From Winslowiella toletana (GTDB lineage: Bacteria > Pseudomonadota > Gammaproteobacteria > Enterobacterales > Enterobacteriaceae): a DNA stretch of 64,000 nucleotides. Each line of letters starts with the position of its first letter. Position 1 is the first letter of the stretch. This document shows, in pieces, positions 1-12,000 of this stretch. Both the position numbers and the translations under genes were made by a program. The notes beneath the pieces were generated by a model, which worked only from the letters and a program-made list of their open reading frames with translations, was not told where the DNA came from and made no database searches. The DNA lies in NCBI RefSeq assembly GCF_032164335.1, contig NZ_CP134152.1, forward strand, positions 3,720,001 through 3,784,000. Reading direction: 5' to 3'.

Positions 1-3000
1 AAATACCAGGTGCTGTTATTCGGATCGACAACCACGGCACCACCGGTTTCTGAGGTGTAGGTTTTACCGTCAACGGTAACCACCAGATACTCGCCATTAG
101 CCAGCGCCGCCGATACGGTGCCGCTGATAATCGGCGTGGTATCGGTGGTAGTCTGTGCAGTTATCACAGCGGTAGTGGTGGGTACGCTGGTATCCACCTT
201 CAGCACAAAGTCGTCCGAATCGGTATAGTTCCCTGCCGTATCGGTAATGCGCATCACGTAGGTGTGATTACCGTCCCGCAAAGAACTGTCCTGGAAGTAC
301 CAGCTGGTGGCACCATTCATCGTTACCTGACCCAACAGCACACCATCACGGTACAGCTCGGCGATTTCACCGTCTGCCAGCGCCTGATTCAGCGAGCCGT
401 TAATGACCGGCGAGGTGTCATCGGTAGCGACAGAAGCACCGAAATCACCCTGACGCTCTCCGGTTTCATCGGTGTAGCTGACCACCGTCCCCTGGGTCGA
501 TGGCGGCGTGGTATCTACCGTCACTACCTGCTGGGCGGTTGATCCGACGTTTCCTGCCTGATCAATAATCCGCACCTGATAGGTGTAGTCGCCGTCAGTC
601 AGTTCACGGGTATCGGTATAGCTCCAGCTTCGATTGGTTACCGTAGCATCAACCCAGGTGGTGCCGCCGTCGAGGCTAATCTGCACACGTTCATCGCTGG
701 CCAGCGTACTGCCAATCGAACCGCTAACGGTTAACGAGGTGTCGTTAGTGATAAAGTCACTGTCAGACTGTCCGGTATCTTCACTGATAGCATCAACTGT
801 GATGCCATACTGCGGTGCCTCGGTATCAACCGTCACTCTCTGCGAAGTAGTTGCGCCAACGTTACCCGCCACATCCACCACGCGTACCTGATAGTTATAC
901 GCACCGTCAGTCAGCGTGCGTGCATCGGTGTAGCTCCAGCTGGTGCCATCTACCGTCGCATACACCCATGTCGTGCCGCCATCCATACTAACCTGAACAA
1001 ACTCGTTCGCACCGAGACCTGCGCCAAGCGTGCCGTGCAGCGTGTACGAGGTTGCGCTGGTCAGGAAGTCGTTATTATCAAAGCCGGTGTCAACCGTGAT
1101 GTTGTCCACCGATACGGTGATAGCCGCATCAGGCGCAATGGTATCGACCGTCACCTGTTGCTGTGCCGTCGCACCGACGTTACCTGCGGTGTCGACCACC
1201 CGAACCCAATAATTGTAGGTCTGGTTTTCCAGCGTACGACCATCGGTGAAGTTCCAGTTAGTACCGATCACCGTGACGTTCTGCCAGCTGTTACCCCCAT
1301 CCAGGCTGATCTGGACAAATTCGTCAGCGGCCAGCGTTGCGCCCAGTGAGCCGTGCAGCGTCAGCGAGGTATCATTGGTGATAAAGTCACTGTTGCTCAG
1401 CCCGGTATCGTCGCTGATGCTGTCGATGCTGACGGTTTTACTGGCAGCCGGGCCTGTGGTATCAATCGTCACCACCTGGTTGGTGGTGGCGCTGATATTA
1501 CCCGCATCATCGATAACACGAAGCTGGTAGTTATAATCACCATCCTGCAACGTCCGACCATCTACATAAGTCCACTTCAGACCACTGACGTTAACATCCG
1601 TCCAGGTTACACCGCCGTCGATACTGATCTGCGCATGGTCACCATTACCCAGTCCTGCACCCAGCGTTCCGCTCAGGGTTATCTGATTATCACTGGTGAT
1701 AAAGTCGCTGTCTGACAGGCCAGTATCCTGAGTGATAGCATCCACTGTAATGGTAGGTGCTACTGGCGCAGTCAAATCTACGACCACGATCTGGCTGTCC
1801 GTCGCGCCGACATTCCCGGCGTTATCGACTACCCGCACCTGATAGGTGTACGAGCCATCGGTCAGGGTCCGACTGTCGCTATAGCTCCAGTTGGTTGCGG
1901 TAACGGTCAGATCGATCCAGCTTACGCCGCCGTCAAGGCTGATTTGCGCCTTCTCATTATTACCAAGTTGCGCCGTCAGCGATCCCTGCACGACCACCTG
2001 ACTATCATTGGTGATGAAGTCGGTGGCGCTCAGCCCGGTGTCGTTTTGCAGCGAATCAATGCTGATACCCATCGATGGCGCGGCCAGTTCAACGGTTACG
2101 GTGCGATCGTCGCTGGCGCTATTGCCAATGGCATTGCTGACCTGGGCGTTAATCACATAGGCTCCGCCATCGGCGAGAGCCGTCACATCTGCACTGCCTA
2201 CGGTATAGCTCCAGCGGCCTCCTTCCTGCACGGTTGTGGTATAGGTTTTGTCGTTCAGCGTAATGGTTACCCTTTCGCCAACCGGTGCCGTAGTCGTTCC
2301 GCTAATTACCAGCGGCGTACCGTGCTCGGCCGCGCTGACAATGTCATCACCGGCAAAGGTATCGACGGTAATTGTCGGCACCTCACCACTCAGCGTGACA
2401 TCACGACTGGTGCTGCCCGGGTTACCCGCTTTATCGCTAACGGAGGCCGTAATTTCATAGCCACCATCGCTCAGGCCGAGGAAATCTCGTCCCGGAATAA
2501 ACACCGACCAGTTTCCGTCGGCATCCACTGTCGTCTGCCAGTTGCGATCGCCAAACGTCACGATTACCGTCTGGCCTTGTTCAGCCGTGCTGGTGCCGCT
2601 GACGGTTTGTCCCGCCAGTTGCTCGCTGTTATTGACGATATCATCGCCTGCCACGGTATTGATGGTGACAGTAGGTGCCACGGTATCGACCGTCAGTGGA
2701 TGCGTCGCCTGACCGTTGTTGCCCGCTTTATCATTAACTGATGCTGTTACCGTCAGCGCGCCCTCATCGAGCTCAGCGAGGTCGCTGGCCGGAACATTGA
2801 GCGTCCAGGTGCCATCGCTCGACACGGTGGTTTCATAGGTTTTCTCGCCCAGCGTTACCCTGACGGTTTGTCCCGCTTCCGCACTGGTGGAGCCGTTAAT
2901 GGTCAGTGGCTGCTGTTGCTCAGCAGCATTAAGTACATTATCCCCGGCCAGAGTGGCGATGCTGATCACTGGCGCAGTGGTGTCGACACTGATGCTATCC

Positions 3001-6000
3001 GTCGCGGCAGCGCTGTTGCCTGCGCTACTTTGCGCCGAGGCGCTCAGTGAATAGCTGCCGCCATCCACCAGATTCGCGACGTCAGTGGCCGGAACCGTCA
3101 GGGTCCAGCTGCCGTTCGCGGTGGTGCTCGCCTCATAGTTTTTACCGTTCAGCGTCACAGTCACGGTGGTATTTTCCGCCAGACCGCTGCTGGTGCCGCT
3201 GACGGTCAGATCCTGACCTTTTTCCACAGCGTTCAACACGTTATCACCGCTGATGGCATCGAAGCCCAACGATGGCACACCGGTTTCCACGGTCACGTTG
3301 TGCGTGTCGCCGCCGGTGTTGCCCGCCGCGTCGGTTACCGATACGCCGATCGTCACGGTGCCGTCCTGCAGGGCAGAGATAGCCGCTGCCGGAATCCCGA
3401 CGCTCCAGTTACCCGCCGCATTCAGAGTTGTCGTCCAGGAGTTGTCACCGATGGTGACCGTCACCACATCTCCCGCTGCTGCGCCGCTCGCCGATCCGCT
3501 GATAATCTGCGCCTGGCCATGCTCCACCGCGTTGATCACATCGTCGCCCGCCACGGTATTAATGGTCACCACCGGCACGGTCACATCCACCGTCAGGTTA
3601 TGGCTCGCCGATGCCGGGTTGCCAGACTGATTTGCCACGGAAGCCGTCACGATAGCGGTGCCATCAGCAATCTCTGCCATGTCCGCCGCCGGCACGTCCA
3701 GCGTCCAGCTGCCGTTTGCCAGCACCTCGGTGCTGTAATCCTTGCCGTTAAAGGTCACGGTGACAATTTGTCCCGCTTCAGCGCTACTGGTGCCGGACAG
3801 CGTCAGATCCTGACCCGCTTCGGCAGCATTCAGCATGTTGTCGCCGCTGATGGTATCGATGGTCAGCGTAGGCGTGCTGGCATCCACGGTATATCCGCGC
3901 TCTGCCGTGACGCCATTGCCGCTAACGTTGCTGACGCTGGCCTGCACTACCGCGTCGCCGTTCTTCAGGCCCGCCAGGTCGGCGGCCGGCACGGTGTAAC
4001 TCCAGCTGCCATTAGTACCTACCTCAGCGCTGTAAGTTTTTCCGCCGAAGGTCAGCGTCACTTGCTGCCCCGCCTCAACGTTCGTGGTGGTACCAGACAG
4101 CACCAGGTCAGCACCTTTTTCCGCCGCGTTGATCACATCATCGATAGCGATGGCGTTAATCGTCAGCTCAGGTGAAGACAGCGTTACATTCACCGTGTGT
4201 TGTGCACTGTTGCTATTGCCTGCCTTGTCCGTCAGCGCCGCCGTGATGGTGTAAGCGCCTGCATTCAGTGCGCTCACGTCCGCCGCCGACACGCCCACGC
4301 TCCAATTACCTGACGCGTCCAGCGTGGTGGTGTACGACTTGTCACCGAGGGTGACCGTCACCACGTCACCGGTCTGCGCGCCCGTTACTGAGCCGCTGAT
4401 GATCTGCGCCTGGCCGTGCTCCGCCGCGTTGATCACGTCGTCGCCCGCCACAGTGTTGATGGTCAGCACCGGGACGGTAGTGTCTACAAACAGGGTGCTG
4501 CCGGTACTCGCCGGGTTGCCCGCCTTGTCCGCTACGGAGGCCGTCACGCTGGCGCTGCCGTTGGCGATGCCCGCCAGGTCCGCCGCCGGCACGTCCAGCG
4601 TCCAGCTGCCGTCCGCCTGCACCCCGGTGCTGTACTCACGCCCGTTAAAGGTCACGGTGACGGTCTGCCCCGCCTCCGCCGTGCTGGTGCCGCTCAGGGT
4701 CAGGTCGCGCCCCGCCTCCGCCGCGTTAAGCACGTTGTTTTCACTGATAACGCCGATGGTCAGCGACGGCGCCGTGGCGTCCACGCTGTACTCGCGCCCC
4801 GCCGTCGCCGCGTTGCCGCTGACGCTGCTGACGCCCGCCTGCACCACCGCGTCGCCGTCCTTCAGCCCCGCAAGGTCCGCGGCCGGCACCGTCAGGCTCC
4901 AGTTGCCGTCGGCGTCCACCTCGGTGCGGTACGTCCTGCCGCCGAACGTCACGGTCACCGGCTGACCGGCCTCCACGTTCGCCGTCGCGCCCGACAGCAC
5001 CAGGTCCTGGCCCTTCTCCGCCGCGTTAAGCACGTTGTCCGCCGTCACGCTGCCGACGGTGATCGCCACCGCCGCCAGGTCCACGGTCACGCCGTGGCTG
5101 ATGCTCACTGGGTTGCCGGCGGCGCTTTCGCCCGCCGCCGTCACGGTCAGGCTGCCCGCCGGCCAGCCGCCGACGTCCGCCGCCGGCACCGCCGCGCTCC
5201 AGCTGCCGTCCGCCAGCACCGTCGCCGGGTACTCCGCCCCGTTGATGGTCACGGTCAGGCTGCTGCCCGCCGCCAGCCCGCTGCTGCTGCCGGTGACGAT
5301 CAGGTTCTGGCCGTGCTCGATGACGTTGATCACGTCGTCGCCCGCCACCGTGTCGATGCGCAGCCCCGGCAGGTTGGCGTCGACGGTGACGTCGCGCGTG
5401 CCGCTGCCGCTGTTGCCCACGCCGTTGGTGACGCTGGCGCCGATCGTCAGCGCGCCGTTGCCCAGCGCCGTCAGCACGTCGCTGCCCAGCTCAAGGCTCC
5501 AGCTCAGGTCGGCGTTGACGGTGGTGGTGTACTCGCGGCCGCCGACGGTCACGGTCACCGTGTCGCCCTCCGCCGCGTTGGTTACCCGACCGCTCAGGGT
5601 CTGGCCCGCCGCCAGCTCGGCGGCGTTAATCACGTCGTCACCGGCCACCGCGTTGATGAACACGCCCGGCAGGGCGGTATTCACCTGCAGCCCCGCGCCC
5701 GCGCTGACGCTGTTGCCCACGCCGCTGCTGGCGGTGGCGCTCAGGGTGTAGTTCGCCTCGCCCAGCGCCGCCAGGTCCGCCGCCGGCACCGTCAGGCTCC
5801 AGCTGCCGTCCGCCGCGGTGGTCGCGTCGTAGGTTTTGCCGTTCAGCGTCACCGTCACCGCGGTGTTTTCCGCCAGCCCGCTGCTGGTGCCGCTGACGGT
5901 CAGGTCCTGACCCTTTTCAGCCGCGTTCAGCACGTTGTCGCCGCTGATGGCGTCGAAGCCCAGCGACGGCAGCCCTGTGTCGACCGACACGTCGCGCGTG

Positions 6001-9000
6001 CCGCCGCCGGTGTTGCCGGCCGCGTCGGTCACCGACACGGCGATGGTCTCCGTGCCGTCCTGCAGGGCGGAGACCGCCGCCGCAGGCAGCCCGACGCTCC
6101 AGTTGCCCGCCGCGTCCAGCACCGTGGTGTACGACTGCCCGCCGACGGTGACCGTCACCCGGTCACCCGCCGCCGCGCCGCTCGCCGAGCCGCTGATAAC
6201 CTGCGCCTGGCCGTGCTCCGCCAGGTTGATCACGTCGTCGCCCGCCACGGTGTTGATGGTCACCACCGGCACGGTCACGTCGACGGTCAGGTTGTGGCTG
6301 GCCGACGCCGGGTTCCCCGCCTTGTCCGCCACGCTCGCCGTCACGCCGGCAACACCGTCGGCGATGCCCGCCAGGTCCGCCGCCGGCACGTCCAGCGTCC
6401 AGCTGCCGTTTGCCAGCACCTCAGTGCTGTACTCACGGCCGTTAAAGGTCACGGTGACGGTCTGCCCCGCCTCCGCCGTGCTGGTGCCGCTCAGGGTCAG
6501 GTCGCGCCCCGCCTCCGCCGCGTTCAGCACGTTGTTTTCACTGATAACGCCGATGGTCAGCGACGGCGCCGTGGCGTCCACGCTGTACTCGCGCCCCGCC
6601 GTCGCCGCGTTGCCGCTGACGCTGCTGACGCCCGCCTGCACCACCGCGTCGCCGTCCTTCAGCCCCGCAAGGTCCGCGGCCGGCACCGTCAGGCTCCAGT
6701 TGCCGTCGGCGTCAACCTCGGTGCGGTACGTCCTGCCGCCGAACGTCACGGTTACCGGCTGACCGGCCTCCACGTTCGCCGTCGCGCCCGACAGCACCAG
6801 GTCCTGGCCCTTCTCCGCCGCGTTAAGCACGTTGTCCGCCGTCACGCTGCCGACGGTGATCGCCACCGCCGCCAGGTCCACGGTCACGCCGTGGCTGATG
6901 CTCACCGGGTTGCCGGCGGCGCTTTCGCCCGCCGCCGTCACGGTCAGGCTGCCCGCCGGCCAGCCGCCAACGTCCGCCGCCGGCACCGCCGCGCTCCAGC
7001 TGCCGTCCGCCAGCACCGTCGCCGGGTACTCCGCCCCGTTGATGGTCACGGTCAGGTTGCTGCCCGCCGCCAGCCCGCTGCTGCTGCCGGTGACGATCAG
7101 GTTCTGGCCGTGCTCGATGACGTTGATCACGTCGTCGCCCGCCACCGTGTCGATGCGCAGCCCCGGCAGGTTGGCGTCGACGGTGACGTCGCGCGTGCCG
7201 CTGCCGCTGTTGCCCACGCCGTTGGTGACGCTGGCGCCGATCGTCAGCCCGCCGTTGCCCAGCGCCGTCAGCACGTCGCTGCCCAGCTCAAGGCTCCAGC
7301 TCAGGTCGGCGTTGACGGTGGTGGTGTACTCGCGGCCGCCGACGGTCACGGTCACCGTGTCGCCCTCCGCCGCGTTGGTTACCCGACCGCTCAGGGTCTG
7401 GCCCGCCGCCAGCTCGGCGGCGTTAATCACGTCGTCACCGGCCACCGCGTTGATGAACACGCCCGGCAGGGCGGTATTCACCTGCAGCCCCGCGCCCGCG
7501 CTGACGCTGTTGCCCACGCCGCTGCTGGCGGTGGCGCTCAGGGTGTAGTTCGCCTCGCCCAGCGCCGCCAGGTCCGCCGCCGGCACCGTCAGGCTCCAGC
7601 TGCCGTCCGCCGCGGTGGTCGCGTCGTAGGTTTTGCCGTTCAGCGTCACCGTCACCGCGGTGTTTTCCGCCAGCCCGCTGCTGGTGCCGCTGACGGTCAG
7701 GTCCTGACCCTTTTCAGCCGCGTTCAGCACGTTGTCGCCGCTGATGGCGTCGAAGCCCAGCGACGGCAGCCCGGTGTCGACCGACACGTCGCGCGTGCCG
7801 CCGCCGGTGTTGCCGGCCGCGTCGGTCACCGACACGGCGATGGTCTCCGTGCCGTCCTGCAGGGCGGAGACCGCCGCCGCAGGCAGCCCGACGCTCCAGT
7901 TGCCCGCCGCGTCGAGCACCGTGGTGTACGACTGCCCGCCGACGGTGACCGTCACCCGGTCACCCGCCGCCGCGCCGCTCGCCGAGCCGCTGATAACCTG
8001 CGCCTGGCCGTGCTCCGCCAGGTTGATCACGTCGTCGCCCGCCACGGTGTTGATGGTCACCACCGGCACGGTCACGTCGACGGTCAGGTTGTGGCTGGCC
8101 GACGCCGGGTTCCCCGCCTTGTCCGCCACGCTCGCCGTCACGCCGGCAACACCGTCGGCGATGCCCGCCAGGTCCGCCGCCGGCACGTCCAGCGTCCAGC
8201 TGCCGTTTGCCAGCACCTCAGTGCTGTACTCCCGCCCGTTAAAGGTCACGGTGACGGTCTGCCCCGCCTCCGCCGTGCTGGTGCCGCTCAGGGTCAGGTC
8301 GCGCCCCGCCTCCGCCGCGTTCAGCACGTTGTTTTCACTGATAACGCCGATGGTCAGCGACGGCGCCGTGGCGTCCACGCTGTACTCGCGCCCCGCCGTC
8401 GCCGCGTTGCCGCTGACGCTGCTGACGCCCGCCTGCACCACCGCGTCGCCGTCCTTCAGCCCCGCCAGGTCCGCGGCCGGCACCGTCAGGCTCCAGTTGC
8501 CGTCGGCGTCAACCTCGGTGCGGTACGTCCTGCCGCCGAACGTCACGGTTACCGGCTGACCGGCCTCCACGTTCGCCGTCGCGCCCGACAGCACCAGGTC
8601 CTGGCCCTTCTCCGCCGCGTTAAGCACGTTGTCCGCCGTCACGCTGCCGACGGTGATCGCCACCGCCGCCAGGTCCACGGTCACGCCGTGGCTGATGCTC
8701 ACCGGGTTGCCGGCGGCGCTTTCGCCCGCCGCCGTCACGGTCAGGCTGCCCGCCGGCCAGCCGCCAACGTCCGCCGCCGGCACCGCCGCGCTCCAGCTGC
8801 CGTCCGCCAGCACCGTCGCCGGGTACTCCGCCCCGTTGATGGTCACGGTCAGGTTGCTGCCCGCCGCCAGCCCGCTGCTGCTGCCGGTGACGATCAGGTT
8901 CTGGCCGTGCTCGATGACGTTGATCACGTCGTCGCCCGCCACCGTGTCGATGCGCAGCCCCGGCAGGTTGGCGTCGACGGTGACGTCGCGCGTGCCGCTG

Positions 9001-9096
9001 CCGCTGTTGCCCACGCCGTTGGTGACGCTGGCGCCGATCGTCAGCCCGCCGTTGCCCAGCGCCGTCAGCACGTCGCTGCCCAGCTCAAGGCTCCAG
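1..9096 (-). CDS. Giant BapA-like adhesin, C-terminal continuation (partial; separated from the N-terminal part by frame damage)
   Basis: This is the downstream part of the giant adhesin gene, read leftwards and still open at the window edge. The minus-strand reading frame is one phase off that of the N-terminal part, because of indels between about 9090 and 9670. From about 9096 down to about 2100 it encodes roughly 23 immunoglobulin-like domains of about 99 residues, each opening with a GDDVINAAE-type motif. From about 2090 to the left edge the domain type changes to about 105-residue modules with a pattern such as ISLDGGTTWVDATVTNRSW, followed by YQVRIIDQAGN, as in Bap-type adhesin C-terminal regions. 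No stop codon or C-terminal secretion domain is seen, so the true end lies outside the window. In a correct assembly this is very probably one gene with the 9656-20758 part. The exact upper limit is approximate because of the damage. Confidence 0.75.
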
Positions 9097-12000
9097 TCAG
9101 GTCGGCGTTGACGGTGGTGGTGTACTCGCGGCCGCCGACGGTCACGGTCACCGTGTCGCCCTCCGCCGCGTTGGTTACCCGACCGCTCAGGGTCTGGCCC
9201 GCCGCCAGCTCGCGGCGTCACGGTCACCGGCCACCGCGTTGATGCCCGCCGGCCAGCCGCCAACGTCCGCCCGCCGGCCAGGTCCGCCGCCGGCACCGCG
9301 CTCCAGCTGCCGTCCGCCAGCACCGTCGCCGGGTACTCCGCCCCGATGGTCACGGTCAGGTTGCTGCCCGCCGCCAGCCCGCTGCTGCTGCCGGTGACGA
9401 TCAGGTTCTGGCCGTGCTCGATGACGTTGATCACGTCGTCGCCCGCCACCGTGTCGATGCGCAGCCCCGGCAGGTTGGCGTCGACGGTGACGTCGCGCGT
9501 GCCGCTGCCGCTGTTGCCCACGCCGTTGGTGACGCTGGCGCCGATCGTCAGCCCGCCGTTGCCCAGCGCCGTCAGCACGTCGCTGCCCAGCTCAAGGCTC
9601 CAGCTCAGGTCGGCGTTGACGGTGGTGGTGTACTCGCGGCCGCCGACGGTCACGGTCACCGTGTCCCCTCCGCCGCGTTGGTTACCCGACCGCTCAGGGT
9701 CTGGCCCGCCGCCAGCTCGGCGGCGTTAATCACGTCGTCACCGGCCACCGCGTTGATGAACACGCCCGGCAGGGCGGTATTCACCTGCAGCCCCGCGCCC
9801 GCGCTGACGCTGTTGCCCACGCCGCTGCTGGCGGTGGCGCTCAGGGTGTAGTTCGCCTCGCCCAGCGCCGCCAGGTCCGCCGCCGGCACCGTCAGGCTCC
9901 AGCTGCCGTCCGCCGCGGTGGTCGCGTCGTAGGTTTTGCCGTTCAGCGTCACCGTCACCGCGGTATTTTCCGCCAGCCCGCTGCTGGTGCCGCTGACGGT
10001 CAGGTCCTGACCCTTTTCAGCCGCGTTCAGCACGTTGTCGCCGCTGATGGCGTCGAAGCCCAGCGACGGCAGCCCGGTGTCGACCGACACGTCGCGCGTG
10101 CCGCCGCCGGTGTTGCCGGCCGCGTCGGTCACCGACACGGCGATGGTCTCCGTGCCGTCCTGCAGGGCGGAGACCGCCGCCGCAGGCAGCCCGACGCTCC
10201 AGTTGCCCGCCGCGTCGAGCACCGTGGTGTACGACTGCCCGCCGACGGTGACCGTCACCCGGTCACCCGCCGCCGCGCCGCTCGCCGAGCCGCTGATAAC
10301 CTGCGCCTGGCCGTGCTCCGCCAGGTTGATCACGTCGTCGCCCGCCACGGTGTTGATGGTCACCACCGGCACGGTCACGTCGACGGTCAGGTTGTGGCTG
10401 GCCGACGCCGGGTTCCCCGCCTTGTCCGCCACGCTCGCCGTCACGCCGGCAACACCGTCGGCGATGCCCGCCAGGTCCGCCGCCGGCACGTCCAGCGTCC
10501 AGCTGCCGTTTGCCAGCACCTCAGTGCTGTACTCCCGCCCGTTAAAGGTCACGGTGACGGTCTGCCCCGCCTCCGCCGTGCTGGTGCCGCTCAGGGTCAG
10601 GTCGCGCCCCGCCTCCGCCGCGTTCAGCACGTTATTTTCACTGATAACGCCGATGGTCAGCGACGGCGCCGTGGCGTCCACGCTGTACTCGCGCCCCGCC
10701 GTCGCCGCGTTGCCGCTGACGCTGCTGACGCCCGCCTGCACCACCGCGTCGCCGTCCTTCAGCCCCGCCAGGTCCGCGGCCGGCACCGTCAGGCTCCAGT
10801 TGCCGTCGGCGTCAACCTCGGTGCGGTACGTCCTGCCGCCGAACGTCACGGTCACCGGCTGACCGGCCTCCACGTTCGCCGTCGCGCCCGACAGCACCAG
10901 GTCCTGGCCCTTCTCCGCCGCGTTCAGCACGTTGTCCGCCGTCACGCTGCCGACGGTGATCGCCACCGCCGCCAGGTCCACGGTCACGCCGTGGCTGATG
11001 CTCACCGGGTTGCCGGCGGCGCTTTCGCCCGCCGCCGTCACGGTGACGCTGCCCGCGGCCCAGCCGCCGACGTCCGCCGCCGGCACCGCCGCGCTCCAGC
11101 TGCCGTCCGCCAGCACCGTCGCCGGGTACTCCGCCCCGTTGATGGTCACGGTCAGGCTGCTGCCCGCCGCCAGCCCGCTGCTGCTGCCGGTGACGATCAG
11201 GTTCTGGCCGTGCTCGATGACGTTGATCACGTCGTCGCCCGCCACCGTGTCGATGCGCAGCCCCGGAAGGTTGGCGTCGACGGTGACGTCGCGCGTTGCG
11301 CTACCGCTGTTGCCCGCGACATTGGTGACGCTGGCGCCGATCGTCAGCGCGCCGTTGCCCAGCGCCGTCAGCACGTCGCTGCCCAGCTCAAGGCTCCAGC
11401 TCAGGTCGGCGTTGACGGTGGTGGTGTACTCGCGGCCGCCGACGGTCACGGTCACCGTGTCGCCCTCCGCCGCGTTGGTTACCCGCCCGCTCAGGGTCTG
11501 GCCCGCCGCCAGCTCGGCGGCGTTAATCACGTCGTCACCGGCCACGGCATTGATGATCACGCCCGGCAGGACGGATTCGACATTGATGGTGTGCGTCGTA
11601 CTGGCACTGTTACCTACACTATTGGTGGCCGATGCGCTGACGTCATACAACGCTTCGCCCAGCGAGCTAACCTGATCTGCAGGAACAGTGGTGCTCCAGT
11701 TACCTTCGGCATCCACCTCAGCGCTGTAAGCTTTGCCATTCAGTACCACTGTAACGACAGTCCCGCTAACCAGCCCGGTGGCGCTACCACTGATGACCAG
11801 ATCCTGGGTTTTTTCAGCGTTATTGATCAGATCGTCGCCGGAAATAGTATCGATAGTCAGCACTGGCGTGCTCAGGTTGACCGCCACGTCGTGCGTGGTG
11901 CTGCCGCTGTTGCCCGCCTTGTCCGTCAGCGCCGCCGTGATGGTGTAAGCGCCTGCATTCAGTGCGCCCACGTCCGCCGCCGGCACGCCCACGCTCCAGT

